Source of the DNA: Heterocephalus glaber
Taxonomy: Eukaryota; Chordata; Mammalia; Rodentia; Bathyergidae
Assembly: GCF_000247695.1 (NCBI RefSeq)
Contig: NW_004624732.1
Location: forward strand, 14,176,416-14,240,415
Direction: 5' to 3'
DNA length: 64,000 bases
The translations under genes were made by a program, and so were the position numbers. Below, in pieces: positions 21,336 through 36,033 of the stretch; within the stretch, counting starts at the first letter, position 1; each line of letters opens with the position of its first letter. The notes below the pieces were generated by a model, which saw only the letters and a program-made list of their open reading frames with translations, was not told the DNA's origin and did no database searches.

Positions 21336-21713
21336 GAGAGGGAAGGGAGGGGAGGGAAGAGGCAGGCAGGCCTTGTCAGCCTCTACAAAAGGCACATTAT
21401 GTTGAGGGGATAATTAGAGCAGAAGACAGACAACAGAGAAGAGTCAACATTCTCTGCTCCATGCCTTTCTTCTCTCTCCACTCAAAACTTAGAGAATAAT
21501 AAGTAGGTGAGCACAGAAGAATATACAGAGAAGATTCATGGCAAACTCAATATAACCGCAAGACAACAGTTGAGAACTATGCCAAAAAACATGAATATGT
21601 GAAGAAGTTCCAGAAAAGTCCACAGTATACAAGCATTTCCAACAGATGAGGTGATCTGAGAGAACATCAATGCAATCAAGCACGATCTTTCAGTGCACAG
21701 ATTGGTTACTGAC

Positions 21714-21853
21714 CTGCTGGAACTGGGCAGGAATAGGTTTCGCATAAGGGACTTTTTTCTGAGGTACTTTTTTCTGATCTTTTTGCATCACCTCCTCCAT
21801 TCCCCAGTCTAAACCTGGTATTGTCATTTCAATTTCATTTGATTCATCTTTCC
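21714..21853 (-). CDS. WDR33: WDR33 exon (residues ~461-506)
   Basis: Acceptor TTTAG|GGAAAG, donor CAGCAG|GTCAG. It encodes DESNEIEMTIPGLDWGMEEV and a lysine-rich KDQKKVPQKKVPYAKP linker, possibly carrying a nuclear localisation signal (inferred). Confidence 0.96.
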
Positions 21854-22075
21854 CTAAAGCCATAAAGAGAAGTAGTTAGCCCCTTCAGTGAAAGAAGTTG
21901 GTCACTTAATTAAAAAGATTTTTTTTTTAAGAATAGATTTTTAAATATTACGCACTTTCATTGACATTTCCCACCCTAAATTATACTGGCATTTCAACAT
22001 AATTTACATGAAAGTAAGAAATAGGTTTATAAAAATTTTATAAAAATGAAATTGGATATGTCTGAATTCTCTTAC

Positions 22076-22162
22076 CCATCTGCTCTTGTTCCATAGCTAG
22101 TTTTAGTTGTTCTGGTATCCCCATCCCTGGAATTACTGCCAGGCTATTAGGTTCAAGGTCAT
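22076..22162 (-). CDS. WDR33: WDR33 exon (residues ~432-459)
   Basis: Acceptor TTGTAG|ATGACC, donor ATGG|GTAAG. Encodes LEPNSLAVIPGMGIPEQLKL, the acidic/hydrophobic linker after the propeller. Confidence 0.96.
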
Positions 22163-22356
22163 CTACAAATAATAATATACTCATTGTTAATAGATTTTAT
22201 GAAAGTAGTGGTCAATAAGATTAATACTTTATAAAAATGAATCATATCTTTGGTGATTTATAAATCAATAGACTACAAAATTTAACTTAGTTTTGTATAA
22301 CCTTCCCAGTACGTAACACTTAACATTCCATAAAAGGGCAAATGTACAAGCCTCAC

Positions 22357-22451
22357 CATATTCTACTCCATCTTCAGACATTCCAGGTAATAGGTTTAGA
22401 TTATATCGATCTCGCATTTTATCACCTGGTCGGTTTCGAGTCCAGAATTTG
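22357..22451 (-). CDS. WDR33: WDR33 exon (residues ~400-430)
   Basis: Acceptor GACAG|CAAATTC, donor TATG|GTGAGG. Encodes KFWTRNRPGDKMRDRYNLNL, closing WD repeat 7 and starting the linker. Confidence 0.96.
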
Positions 22452-23168
<717 letters not shown>

Positions 23169-23199
23169 TCAGATGCTTTATGAAATATACTGTTTCCTG

Positions 23200-23545
23200 G
23201 ACTTACCTGTACCAACAGAATGTTGCAAAGGCACACTGCATGACCTGGAGAGACCAGGTCAGAAAAGATCATGCACTTCCTACCTGAGTCTCTTGCTACA
23301 CCCTTCTCCAAAAGTTCCCAACAGGGACCCCATCAGCATGCTAGAAGAACCATATGCCACCTGGAGAAGCCACACAAAGGTGCTCTTGTACATCATCTGC
23401 AGAAAAGCCTAGCCTTCAACTCTACCCAGGCCTTGACCGTTGAAATTTTCCTAGCAGAGGCCTCAAACACAACAGAATAGAGATGAGCCATCCCTGCTTC
23501 ACCCTGTCAATTTCTGAAGAATAAAAATGCTTCTTTATGCCACAG
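23200..23545 (+). mobile_element. MLT1-like MaLR LTR
   Basis: Phrases such as 'gccacctggagaagccacac' and 'gatgagccatccctgc', then 'agaataaaaatgc', follow the order of MLT1 LTR 3' halves (recalled). Ancient and diverged. Confidence 0.5.
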
Positions 23546-23577
23546 AAAAAATAATTTTGTGTGTGTTACTTCTGTCT

Positions 23578-23847
<270 letters not shown>

Positions 23848-23850
23848 TTA

Positions 23851-25438
<1,588 letters not shown>

Positions 25439-26584
25439 TCAGTCACATACAATTAAAGCAGGACTCAACTGTAGTTTAAACCAAAGTAGAGAAACCTACA
25501 AAATGTTTTCATCCTACTGCTCAATCAACTTAAACTTTTTAAGACTTTTTGGACACAGCAAGCTATCTGCCCATGTCAGGAAGCACAGAAACAAGTCCCC
25601 TCCTGGAATTAAGAACAGCTTCCTGCTTGCTGGCCAGTAGGTCAGCCAAGCCTCTTGCAAGCTGTACTCCTGAAGCTCCCATAAATAAAACTTTGTAAGC
25701 TTTTCATGCTGTTCCTGATTATCCTAATCATTAGATCCAATCTCATGATTCACTTCAGTTTTCCTACTTTGTGGCAGCCCATATAATTTAAAAGTCCTAA
25801 ATCCAAGTTTAGACAACACCACTTTCTAGACATGAAGGTAGGAAAAGCATTACATCTTTCTACATAGGTTTATTGAAGTACAGGAGGAAAAAAAGACCCA
25901 TGCCTGATTCACATATAGGCTAAGACACAATCTCAATAAATTAAGTTACTAAAAATAACAAACATGAAAATCTGAATGAAACTAAAAGAAATGGGTATTC
26001 TTCAGAACTTGAGTGCCATAATGATTCTCCAGGATATTTTATGCAGCGAATGCCCTAAGCAGCAGCAAAAACTGAAGGAGAGCATTTGAGAAAGCATCCT
26101 CTCTAACTCAGACTGAAGCCACCCTGGGGAAGTTGCAGGTGGGAAGAAAGAGATGTGGAAGAACAAAGACCAAGGAAAAGAAGGAGCAGTCTCCAGGTAC
26201 CGGAAGTGATGTGCACCCATTCAGAAGGGGAGAAACACACACCTCACAAGGCGTGGCTCGTCTCCACAGTGCCCCACCTGGGAAGTGGGAAGGGACAGCC
26301 ACACAATCCAGAGGCAGTTTGGCAGAGTATGGAAACGGAGAAGTGCATACCCCACAACCCAGTAAGCCCAAGGCCCGGGTTTTATCATCAGGAAATAATG
26401 GATATCCAAAAGATTTGTCTACAAGGATATTTACTCTGAGGCAGTTCAGCTCTAAATACCCTTGAATAGGACACAAATATATAATAAGGTATAGGTACTC
26501 AAAGAAATATATTGCTATTATAATGATGCCATAAATGATTTAATAACGTGATTAAAATGCCCAAGTACTAAGTTTATTTTTATG

Positions 26585-26677
26585 TTTTTTGGGGGGGGTG
26601 TTTGGTACCGGGGATCGAACTCAGGACCTTGCGCTTGCGAGGTAGGCGCCGGAACCACTGAGCTAAATCCCTGGCCC
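26585..26677 (-). mobile_element. ID SINE
   Basis: Duplication CTAAGTTTATTTTTA on both sides; tail interrupted by a G-run. Confidence 0.92.
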
Positions 26678-26854
26678 TAAGTTTATTTTTAAAACCTCAG
26701 TGTGCAATATCACCATAAAAGCCAAACAAATTAAGACAATGAGTGACTGCATGTGCATCCCTATATGGAGGAAAAGGGCAAGAAGTCTAGACATCAAGCT
26801 GTTAACAGAAACAATATTAAGCTGGGAGGTGAGGATTTTTTGTTTTGTTTTCTA

Positions 26855-26994
26855 GGGTGTTTGTTATGTATCAGAGATTGAAATCAGGGCCTTTGCACTG
26901 AGCTAAATCCCCTGACCTTTTTTTTCCCCTAGGCAAGTTGGGCTCCAACCTGTGATCCTCCTGCCTCAGCCTCCTAGAGTACTGGAATTACAGG
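26855..26994 (-). mobile_element. B1-dID composite (diverged)
   Basis: B1 box region 'ctcctgcctcagcctcctag' at 26960-26985, with an ID-like half 'cagagattgaaatcagggcc' on the left. Confidence 0.6.
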
Positions 26995-27424
26995 TAGTAT
27001 TAAGGAGAGTCTTCTTTATCTGTGTTTTTATATTTTCTTCAAAGAAATTATTTTGCAACTGGTATCTGAGGGTGCAAAAGGGGAAGGGTGGTTTTGTTGT
27101 TGCATTGCCTTTAATAAAAAAGAACTGAAGGCAGTCAGCACTGGCCACTGCTCAGATTGGATTCCACTCACTCTCGGACCTCGCTCTCCTTCCTCAGTAA
27201 ACATGTCTGACAAACTCAGCTTGCCTGAGATTGAGAAATTAGGTAAACTGGAAATGAAGAGTGCAGAAAAGGAAAGAAAAACCCTTTGCCTTAGAAACAA
27301 CTGAACAGAAGATGCAGGTGAACCATGAGGCGTATACCAAGAATATATACTGTACATTTCACAAGCTTTGCCTTTTTTACTTTTTAAGCTATTTAACTGT
27401 AAGATGTAGAGAGGCTGGATCAAG

Positions 27425-27506
27425 TTTTTTTTGGTACTAGGGATCAGACTCGGGACCTTGCGCTTGTGAGGCAGGTGTCTGAACCACTGAGCTAAATCTC
27501 CGGCCT
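27425..27506 (-). mobile_element. ID SINE inside the thymosin pseudogene
   Basis: Flanked by GGAT(C/T)AAGTTT, a sequence that occurs once in the thymosin 3' UTR, so it post-dates the retrocopy. Confidence 0.93.
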
Positions 27507-27782
27507 TGGATTAAGTTTAAATGACTGGGCTAGCTGGGTATGGGGAGAAAAATTCTGTGCTGTTCCTTGACTTCTCGAAGCATCAAAAACAAAGAAGGCC
27601 AACCCTGCCTCTGGTGTCTGTCTGGCTGGCAAGGAGGAAGAAGAGCTTGCATGTTGCATATTGGCAAAGGAAGAAGTTGGGGTTGGCAGATGGTGTGACC
27701 GAGAGTAAAATCCAAGCTGGTACTGTTGGCTGTACAATGCAATTTAATGAATGCTGTGAGGGGATGGCCCTTCACACTCAAG

Positions 27783-27908
27783 GCCTTTTTATTCTGAGGC
27801 AGCATCCTGCTAAAAAGTCCCTAACTTGGCCAAGCTAGGCACACACTTGCCATCCTCCTGCCTCAGCCTAAATACTGGGTTCACAGGCCTAGGCCACTGT
27901 GCCCAGCT
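27783..27908 (-). mobile_element. B1 SINE inside the thymosin pseudogene
   Basis: Complement of B1 ('ctcctgcctcagcct...ggccactgtgcccagc') interrupting the pseudogene 3' UTR. Confidence 0.7.
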
Positions 27909-28153
27909 TCAAGAGTGTCTTTTTTGTTGTTGCTCATGTGATTTTAATTATCAGAATACAGTTTAATATGCAAATAAAAGATTTAAAATCTGAATAAAAA
28001 AGAAGCTAGAAAAATTGAAATAGAAACACCAGTTAGTCCTCCTAGGCCCTTGATTCCCTTAAGAAACTGTTATTAATGATCTGCCACTAAAAAGACAAGG
28101 TCAGGGAATTTTAAAAATTTATGGGCTATCATCACCTAAAAACAAATATTATT

Positions 28154-28220
28154 GTGGTTCTGCTGCCTGCCTCGCAAGCGCAAGGTCCTGAGTTCAATGC
28201 CCGGTTACAAAAAAAACCCC
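28154..28220 (+). mobile_element. 5'-truncated ID SINE
   Basis: Starts at GTGGTTCTGC, lacking the first ~20 nt and most of the A box. Perfect duplication AACAAATATTATT (28141-28153, 28222-28234). Confidence 0.9.
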
Positions 28221-29034
28221 CAACAAATATTATTTGTAGCTATGTATGAATTTTAATGGATCAAATTGGAGTTTATGGCAAATGCATGAGAAGCATTTTC
28301 AAATTATAGTGTACTATGCAAAACAATATATTCTTAGGCACCATCTCTGTCTTCATCTACTCTGAGACATTTACTGACCAAAGAAAGTATACCAGTTTAA
28401 AGACATTCATCTTAAAGAAGAATGTGCATATTATAATGGCTATCAACGTATAAGAAATGGAACAAAATTATTTCAGTTGCTTGAACTTTGTCTTCTCAAG
28501 TCCTCTAAAATTAATTTGGTAAATTCCAAGCAATCAAACTGATTGGTACTGATGCTCAAATTTGGGGGAGGATCCATTTTATTTAACAAATAAAAAAGTT
28601 AATAACACTACAAACATATTTAAGAATGGTATTATTTTAAGCAAAATATATTATTTATTTTTACATATGACGATTCTAAAACAAGTTCTCCAATGGTTGA
28701 AGAACTTGCTCTCAGTCACAGTTGACATGTGACAGCACAGAAATCTTAATGCAAGGAGCACTCAAGGGTATACACATATTTCTTAAGTATGTCTTGAGTA
28801 TATTAAAAAATAAATTTGGGGAACTGAATGCCACCTCAGAGCTTCTCTGTTCTGCAGGACTATTCTAAACTACCTTCTGAGACACAAAAGGTCAGTTTCA
28901 GAGTTATAAGAGAGAAAAAGGAACACGAATATGTACTTTTCTGTTTGCTCTCATATGCATTAAGAATCCTGAAGGATATAACAGGGAACTGGAGAAAAAA
29001 ATAGTCATGTCTTCTCTAGTCTTTCCTTTCTTTA

Positions 29035-29178
29035 AAATTTTGAGACAGGGTCTTGCTATGTACTTCAGGCTGGCCTTTATGTTGCTGTGTAGCATAGGCT
29101 ATTCTCAAACTCACAGCAATCTTTCTGTCTCAGCCCCCTAGTGCTGGGACTACATGTATGTGGCACCACACCCAGCAT
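29035..29178 (-). mobile_element. B1 SINE
   Basis: Complement of B1 with the internal duplication; 'tttgagacagggtcttgcta' end visible. Confidence 0.8.
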
Positions 29179-29263
29179 TATTTCATTTTTGAACCATGTG
29201 CTTGTAAAAATTAAATACAAAAAAAAGTTATCTAAGTAAGTATGTGCCGGGAAAAAAAAAAAA

Positions 29264-29450
29264 AGAGCTGGCTGTGGTAATGCATGCCTATGCACCCAGC
29301 TACTCAAGAGGCAGAGAGGCATAAGGACTGTAAATTCAAGGCCAGCCCAGGCAATTTAATGACTCAGTGAGAGCCTGTCTCAAAAAGGCTAGGATTCAGC
29401 ATGGTAACATTTGCAGCTTAAAAGCCTCTCCCCCAACACACACACGTACA
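29264..29450 (+). mobile_element. B1-dID composite (diverged)
   Basis: B1 half to about 29385 then a weak dID-like half and a short CA run (29438-29453). Confidence 0.55.
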
Positions 29451-29720
29451 CACAAGGGCAAACATATACATTACTTATTTAAAAATGCTTAGACTGTCTG
29501 AAAGAACAGACAAGAATCAGATACTATCTGCCTCCAATGGGAAACCAGGTAGGCATGGAGAGAATGCTTAAGAAGATACTTTTCAACGTAGAAGCAGAGC
29601 AGCCCTAACCCAAAAATCTAAATCTAAAATTTTCCATAACTTTAAAATTTTTAAGAGCCAACATATTGCCATAGGCAGAAAATCCATACCATGTAAAAAA
29701 TTTAAAATATTGTGTAAGTA

Positions 29721-29810
29721 GGGCCAGGGATTTAGCTCAGTGGTTTCGCCGCCTGCTGCGTAAGCGCAAGGACCCAAGTTAGATCCCTGGTACCAAAAAA
29801 ACCCAAAAAA
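29721..29810 (+). mobile_element. ID SINE, 'CTGCTG' subfamily
   Basis: Carries GGTTTCGCCGCCTGCTGCG. Duplication ATATTGTGTAAGTA; sits inside an L1 tail. Confidence 0.92.
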
Positions 29811-29825
29811 ATATATTGTGTAAGT

Positions 29826-29896
29826 ATGTATATGCACCAATTCCCCATGATGAATTTATTTATGTATCACAAGCATATACTAAAAAAAAAAAAAAA
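29826..29896 (+). mobile_element. L1 3'-end tail
   Basis: 'gcaccaattccccatgatga' and 'agcatatactaaaaa' match the tail at 16691. Confidence 0.55.
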
Positions 29897-30279
29897 AGCC
29901 TGGTGCACTCCTGTAATTTCAGTATGGCCCTAGTCTCAAGATATCTCATTATGTATACCCAAACATCCCAAAATCTGGAAAAAACCTGATATTAGAAACT
30001 TTTCTGTTCCCAAGTATTTCAGATAAGGAATACTCAATCTGTATGTTTTCAACTCAAACGCATAAACTAGTGGGGGGGAGGGGTGTAGAAAAATCTAAAT
30101 TTACTAAGTAACAGTGAAATGCCTCTGGAAAGTAGGTGTGAAATCTTTCATTTTTATATTTTCTTAACTGAAAACAGAAAACATTAAACTAGCATAGAAA
30201 CAAACTGATAGGCAATGGCTTCCTTCTTCCAGGTGAAAAAGTTTACGAAATGCCCATTGCTGTGACAAAAACCATTTCA

Positions 30280-30374
30280 GGGCCGGGGATTTAGCTCAGT
30301 GGTTTCTCCACCTGCTGCGCAAGCGCAAGGACCCGAGTTTGATCCCCGGTACCAAAAAAAAAAACAAAAAAAAA
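30280..30374 (+). mobile_element. ID SINE, 'CTGCTG' subfamily
   Basis: GGTTTCTCCACCTGCTGCGC; A-rich tail AAAAAAACAAAAAAAA. Confidence 0.92.
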
Positions 30375-30433
30375 CCCATATCAAATGACAAAAGGCCACC
30401 CTCTCATGTCAACGTTGATACCATTTAGTCTCC

Positions 30434-30517
30434 CCCCACCCCCTGGTACCAGGAATCGAACTCAGGACTTTGCACTTGCAAGGCAGCCTCGGTGCCACTG
30501 AGCTAAATCCCCAGCCC
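30434..30517 (-). mobile_element. ID SINE
   Basis: Perfect duplication ACCATTTAGTCTCC (30420-30433, 30518-30531). The tail is C-rich, not A-rich. Confidence 0.92.
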
Positions 30518-30569
30518 ACCATTTAGTCTCCTAAGAAAATAACTTCAGAGGATTTTGTTTATATATGGC

Positions 30570-30690
30570 CATGTGTGATCATACACAACTGTAGCCCCAA
30601 CTACTCAGGAGGCTGAGGCATGAGGATTGCTGAAATTATAGATAAGCCTGGGCAACACAGTGAAACAATCTCTTAAAAAAAGAAAAAACT
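30570..30690 (+). mobile_element. B1-type SINE
   Basis: 'ccccaactactcaggaggct' and 'aagcctgggcaacacagtga'. Confidence 0.7.
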
Positions 30691-30784
30691 TTTAAAAAGA
30701 TGGTATTTGATGACTTGTCCATAACAGTGAAAAATCAGAAACAAATTTTAGAAGTGGAATGAAGAGGTAAAATGTGCTACAGCC

Positions 30785-30980
30785 CAAGCCAGGCATGATG
30801 GTCCACACCTGTAATCTCAGCCACACAGAAGGCTGAGGAAGAAGGATCACAAGTCTGAGCCCAACCTGGGCAACTTGACAAAACTCTGTCTCAAAATAAA
30901 AAGTAAAAAGGGATGGCAATGTAACTCAGTGGTACAATGCCTTCTATTCAACTCCTAGTACTGACCCCCAAAGCCAAAAA
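30785..30980 (+). mobile_element. B1-dID composite
   Basis: B1 half to about 30900, A-rich linker, then 'ggcaatgtaactcagtggta' dID half. Confidence 0.75.
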
Positions 30981-31634
30981 TTGGGTAATTATAAAACTAT
31001 TAAAATGAAAATTCTAGGAACAAAGGGCCATAAAATGTGTTCTAAAACCACAAACACAAACAAAACATGTACTTCACAACCAAACATATGTTGTGAGGAT
31101 GATTATAAAAATCTACATAGTTATATAAAAATGAAGATGCAGACAAGCAGAAAATGAAAATTATGTTGGAATAGTGGAAACAGTTTTTCTATTCACAGTT
31201 CCTCTTTTGTGCGCATGCGAACTCTTAATTCTAGTTACTTTGCTAGGTAATATGCTCCCTACAAAGTTAGCAAAAATTGTGTTCAGTGTTGTTAAATGTT
31301 AGAGAGAGAAACAGACATCTCCTCTGTAACTGGTTGGAAAGTAGATTAGTACAACTTTTGGGGGAGGCCATTTGGCCATATCTACCAAAATCATTAAGGT
31401 ACAGCCTTTGAGTCTATAAATCATGTTACTAATGTACTCTTAACTGCAAAATCATACCAGAATTTACATTCGTAAGTATTTACTGCACTGTGTTTAAATT
31501 GCCAAGACCAGAAATAACCTGTTTGAATCAATTGCAAAACCTAAATATGAATCAAGAGTTAAGAGAAATTAAAGTAAGCCCACATAAATGAATACAATAT
31601 AGCTTTTAAAACTAAAGCAAAAAAATAAGGACCT

Positions 31635-31690
31635 TGCCACTGCCTGCCTCGCAAGCGCAAGGTCCTGAGTTCAATCCCTCGTACCAAAAA
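31635..31690 (+). mobile_element. 5'-truncated ID SINE
   Basis: Begins TGCCACTGCCTGCC, lacking ~27 nt including the A box. Duplication AAGGACCT (31627-31634, 31691-31698). Confidence 0.88.
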
Positions 31691-31831
31691 AAGGACCTCT
31701 TTGTGGGGTTGGAAATGTTTTCTTTTGGTTACATTTTATATTTGTCAAACTTCATAGGATTCTATACCTAAAACAGATGAATGTTATCTTAAGAATACCT
31801 CAATAAACCTGCCTTTAAAAATATATATGCA

Positions 31832-31917
31832 GGGGCCGGGGATTTAGCTCAGTGGTTTCGCCGCCTGCTGCACAAGCGCAAAGATCCAAGTTCGATCCCT
31901 GGTACCAAAAAATAAAA
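31832..31917 (+). mobile_element. ID SINE, 'CTGCTG' subfamily
   Basis: GGTTTCGCCGCCTGCTGCAC; flanked by AAAAATATATAT repeats. Confidence 0.92.
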
Positions 31918-32086
31918 AATTTTTTAAAACCATAAAAATATATATTCAGAAAAGCAAGATGTAATTTGGTCCTTTGTATATAAAATTAGCTACCTTTTAG
32001 GGAGAAGATGAGTATAAGAAGGCATTTATTACAGTACTCATAATGGAAACTGCCTTTGGCTTCCCCCGTTTAAAAATCGGTGACTA

Positions 32087-32181
32087 GGGCTGGGGATTTA
32101 CCTCAGTGGTTCCACCGCCTGCCTCACAGGCTAAGGACCCGAGTTCAATCCCTGGTACCAAAAAAACCCCCCAAAAACAAA
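32087..32181 (+). mobile_element. ID SINE
   Basis: Duplication AAAAATC(G/A)GTGACT on both sides. Confidence 0.92.
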
Positions 32182-32609
32182 TAAAAATCAGTGACTGACA
32201 TTATGGCCCTCACTTACAATGCACAGCTATCTAGGGTATGCGGTTCCAGGAAGCTGTGCAACAGACCTTGGACTCAGTAAAACTGAAACAAGTTTCAAGG
32301 GTATTTGTGGGTCAGGCAAGCCAAATATAAAAATATGACCTTATAAAATACTGTGTGATAGAAAATTGAATATTAAACACATCTTTTATCAATTTCAATT
32401 ATCACCCCTAATAAAAAGCCTTTACACTAAATTTGTTCATTTCTGAGAGTAAAGATTCCTGGATAGAATCAACTGATGCTCTTTGTGATCCTCAAACATG
32501 GAATTCCAAGAATATAGTATTTACACAATGCTCAATTAATACAGACATGATGGAAAATTTATTCAGGTGGCAGCTCTTTGTAGCTCAGTGATGAAGATGT
32601 TTTAGTACT

Positions 32610-32697
32610 GGGGTTGGGGATTTAGCTCAGTGGTTCCACCGTCTGCCTCACAAGCAGAAGGACCCGAGTTCAATTCTTGGTACAAAAAAAAAAAAAA
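32610..32697 (+). mobile_element. ID SINE
   Basis: Duplication ATGTTTTAGTACT on both sides; A15 tail. Confidence 0.92.
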
Positions 32698-33629
32698 GAC
32701 TACTAATGTTTTAGTACTAAAAATATCTTAATGACTATAATTTCTAGGACTAAAAATTCCTTGCCAGTAAAAGACCAAGTATTTTTTTTAAAGTGGTATT
32801 TAATTAAACTTCTCAGAATCAAGCTCCTAAAATATTTTTTAATTTTTTTAAAAAAGCCTCTGGACAACATGAAACCTGCTCCAGAGACTACAAAGCCTAC
32901 CATAACGTCAAGGTGTAGCACTACAGGGGACTAACAGGAGTTTACAGGTGGGCTGTGGTGAATACAATCCTCTGGAGGATGGCAAGGAATTAAAGAAGTC
33001 GGTGATATAGGAAGTAGAGTCTAGGATCACTGCGAAAGGACATATAGGAAGTAGAAGTAGAGTCCAGGATCACTGAGAAAGGTCCTAGCACTTTATCTAT
33101 ACTTGACATACCTGAGTGGAACTGCAAATGGAGGACATGCTTGAAGAAACATATTAACAGTGAGACTGGAGATGCAACAACAAAATTTTAAAATTTGGAT
33201 ATTCCAGTTGTAAATCATTATATAAAGGCAAGACTATCATAAATATATGAGCAAAATTCCCTTTGACAACAAATACTTGAGAACCTAACCTGCATGGTCC
33301 AAAATGATAGCTACTAGCCATATGTAGTTATTTAAAAGTTTTAATTAAAGTTAAAATTTTAGTTCTCAGTCATTGTCATTTCACATACTCAAGTCACATA
33401 TAACCAATGGCTAGCATATTAAACAGAACGGATACAGGACATCTCCATCATCACAAAAAGTCCTACTGGACAATAATTAGCCTACAGAAAGTTTCACTTT
33501 AAATTTCTATAATCATCATTTGGATTCACTATCTCAGTTACACAATGAATAGCAACAACAAAAAAGCTATCTTTGATACCAGAGATAGGATCATCCAGCC
33601 CTGTAATGTTTGGAGATAAGAACAGGGAG

Positions 33630-33711
33630 GAGCTGAGGATTTAGCTCAGTGGCACCACGCCTGCCTTGCAAGCACAAGGTCCTGCATTTCATCCCCGGTA
33701 CCAACAAAAAA
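33630..33711 (+). mobile_element. ID SINE, 'GGCACCACGCC' subfamily
   Basis: Shorter D-arm form (CAGTGGCACCACGCCTGCC); flanks AGAACAG / AGAACACAG. Confidence 0.9.
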
Positions 33712-35940
33712 GAACACAGAGGCCTAAAAGCATTAACCAATGGTGAGAGGTGGCCCACATTTTCTTCTGCTTTTTTTTTTTCTTTCACATTTTCTTCTTC
33801 TGATCCAGGCCACTATTTCGCTAAATAACTGTATCCACACTTTTTTGTTTTCCATCAGCTATCACTCATTCAACTATAACTGAGCAGACCACGTGACAAC
33901 TTCTGCAATCCTTTCTATCTCCTGAAACTAATATTTAGGAATATTTTTAAAAATATACAAGATTTACTTCTTTTAGTTATCTGATAATTGGACTGATTCT
34001 GAAGGCCAAGGTCTTGTAAGAATAAAGAAATATGGCAATCATTATCTAACTCCACCAAAAGTTTTAAATTTCAAACTAGATTATGTTTAGAGGTCAAGCC
34101 TTTAGGACAATAAATTCTGTAACATTTCTTAGCTAGGAAGTCAGCTAACTTGACATTCCTTGGCATTCTAGTTTCATGAAAAATGACAGCATTTGCATCT
34201 CTTGGAGGCAGGTGCCACTGCTTTGTGGATTAACTGTGTTTGTCTAACAGGCCCAAAATGATGTTCAACTTGCGGAAAGTAACCATTAACTGTGTAATAT
34301 GTGTACTGAACAGGAGTAAACAATGACTTCACTTACTCCACTTGATCATTCTTTCATACATTCATTTATGTACTCTTCCACTCATTCATTAATTCAAAGT
34401 GTGCATGATACCAACATTTATTAGGTTCCTATTATTATGAGTGCCCAACCTCTGTTAGATGTGATCACCAAATAAATCATTGGTTGAATGTTGGGGGAAC
34501 ATCTGTAGGATTATGTATAGCCCTGGAATAGCACCTTTCAAGGAGTACTAAACAAAAAAGGAAAAAAACCCCACCCCTCCCAAATATGCTACATTATTGT
34601 GCCTGATACAGCAAGGTGCAGAATGCAAACAATATAATCTTCCTAACTAATGAAAAAAAGAATGACTCATGTCGAGAGGCAGGGGGATTGATTTTGGAAA
34701 AGTAGACTATTCTTTCCAAAAAAAAAAAAAAAATTCTACCAGTATTATAACGCTTCAGGCTCTAGATAATATGGTGAACAGACATACTAGACTTTGTTTG
34801 CAGTAGAACCTTCCTGCTCTTTATTTTCCATCCCAGAAGCACAATATAGTGTAGTGAAGGACAGAAGCCAGTAAGGGAAAGAGGTCCATTTTGTGACACT
34901 TTTCTTAATGTAAGAGATCCCTTGACTTCTGTGAAACTGGGTGTGAACGGTGTGTCTCTGTCCATTCTCCCGGGATTTCAACCCCCTCCTCCACAGCCTC
35001 ACCAGTTCCTCGGGAACCTGTCATCCCACACAAGTTAACAGCCTTGCCTTGAAACAGTGCATATGACCCATGGCTTGGTGAACAGTCTGAAAACCAATAC
35101 ATAATAAGTTTTATTTGAAGGTCAGAAGGAGTGTTCATTTTCCCATTTTATTTTTCCCGGATCAGGTCATTATATGAACAAAGAAATTTTTCTTTTATAC
35201 ATAATTTGTAAAAAGCACCAAGATTTTCTAATACAGGAAGAAAAAACAAAGAATTCAAGTACCATCTTGTACAATATAAAAGTTGAAGAACTCTCACTCG
35301 AGAAAATGTGTTAAACATTAATAGCAAGCTTAGGCTACTTCCCATCACAAAAACATAAAATGTAACAGATCAGTTTAAGAAAAAGGGTAAGTGAAGCCAT
35401 GGTCCATAGGTAGACACTTCAGATCAGAGGACTCAAGAACTGAAAATATTAAGGAGCATAAGTAATGTGTGCTCTGGTCAATGAATGTGCAATTTATTAT
35501 CATTTTCCTTCTTTTTACATAAAATGATTCTCATCATGATCTGATAATCAACACCAACTGGAAGTGACTACTATTACCATCTTTGTCATCCAACTCTAGT
35601 AAGTTAGTGAAAAACTATAAAATAAATGTTGTCACTTTAAGAATTATACGCCTCTAGGCAGAATTTTCACAAAGTATATTACAAGCAACTGCACATAAAA
35701 TTCTAGGTTAAAAGTTTTGATGATAAGTTGGGAAATGCTGAATTTTTCCAACAGACAAGTTTTTTTCCATGTCTGAAAGCCTTTAGTGCTGGCAGTATTA
35801 TAAATGTGTGGGAGAATCTGAGGATGAGTCTTCTTTTCTCAGTGTGTTTCCACATTTATCAGAAGAATGATGTGGGAAATTCTGAAGTACAGGTATGTTG
35901 TCTGACAATGAGGAATCTAAATTCAGGGGAACGGTTATTT

Positions 35941-36033
35941 CTTTTTTTTTTTTTTTTTTGGGTACCGGGGATCGAACTTGGGACCTTGCGCTTGCAAGGC
36001 AAGCACCAGAACCACTGAGCTAAATCCCCAGCA
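35941..36033 (-). mobile_element. ID SINE
   Basis: T18 tail; duplication GGAACGGTTATTTCT on both sides. Confidence 0.93.

Larger units (their letters stand above)
20636..21713 (-). other. WDR33: WDR33 intron
   Basis: Holds the ID above, two B1-type SINEs and an ID nested in the second; 21380-21700 shows nothing recognisable. Confidence 0.85.
27125..27992 (+). pseudogene. TMSB4X: Thymosin beta-4 processed pseudogene
   Basis: An intronless copy of thymosin beta-4 mRNA, opposite to WDR33. An ATG at 27203 starts MSDKLSLPEIEKL; the LKKTET-type actin-binding motif is degraded and a frameshift gives a stop after 33 residues (the intact protein is 44 codons). The 3' UTR is recognisable ('actgtacatttcacaagc', 'ggatcaagttt', 'tatgcaaataaaag'), so it derives from a mature transcript. 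AATAAAAAAGAA at 27113-27124 and 27993-28004 may be the target duplication. It is split by an ID at 27425 and by a B1 insertion at about 27760-27910. Confidence 0.88.

Noticed and set aside
25640..25740. LTR-like end with 'cccataaataaaactttgta'
   Set aside because: Suggestive poly(A)-like sequence only; no borders, duplications or family match could be supported.
27203..27304. The 33-residue thymosin-like frame as a functional small protein
   Set aside because: Frameshifted, actin-binding motif degraded, no introns, interrupted by SINEs: a processed pseudogene.
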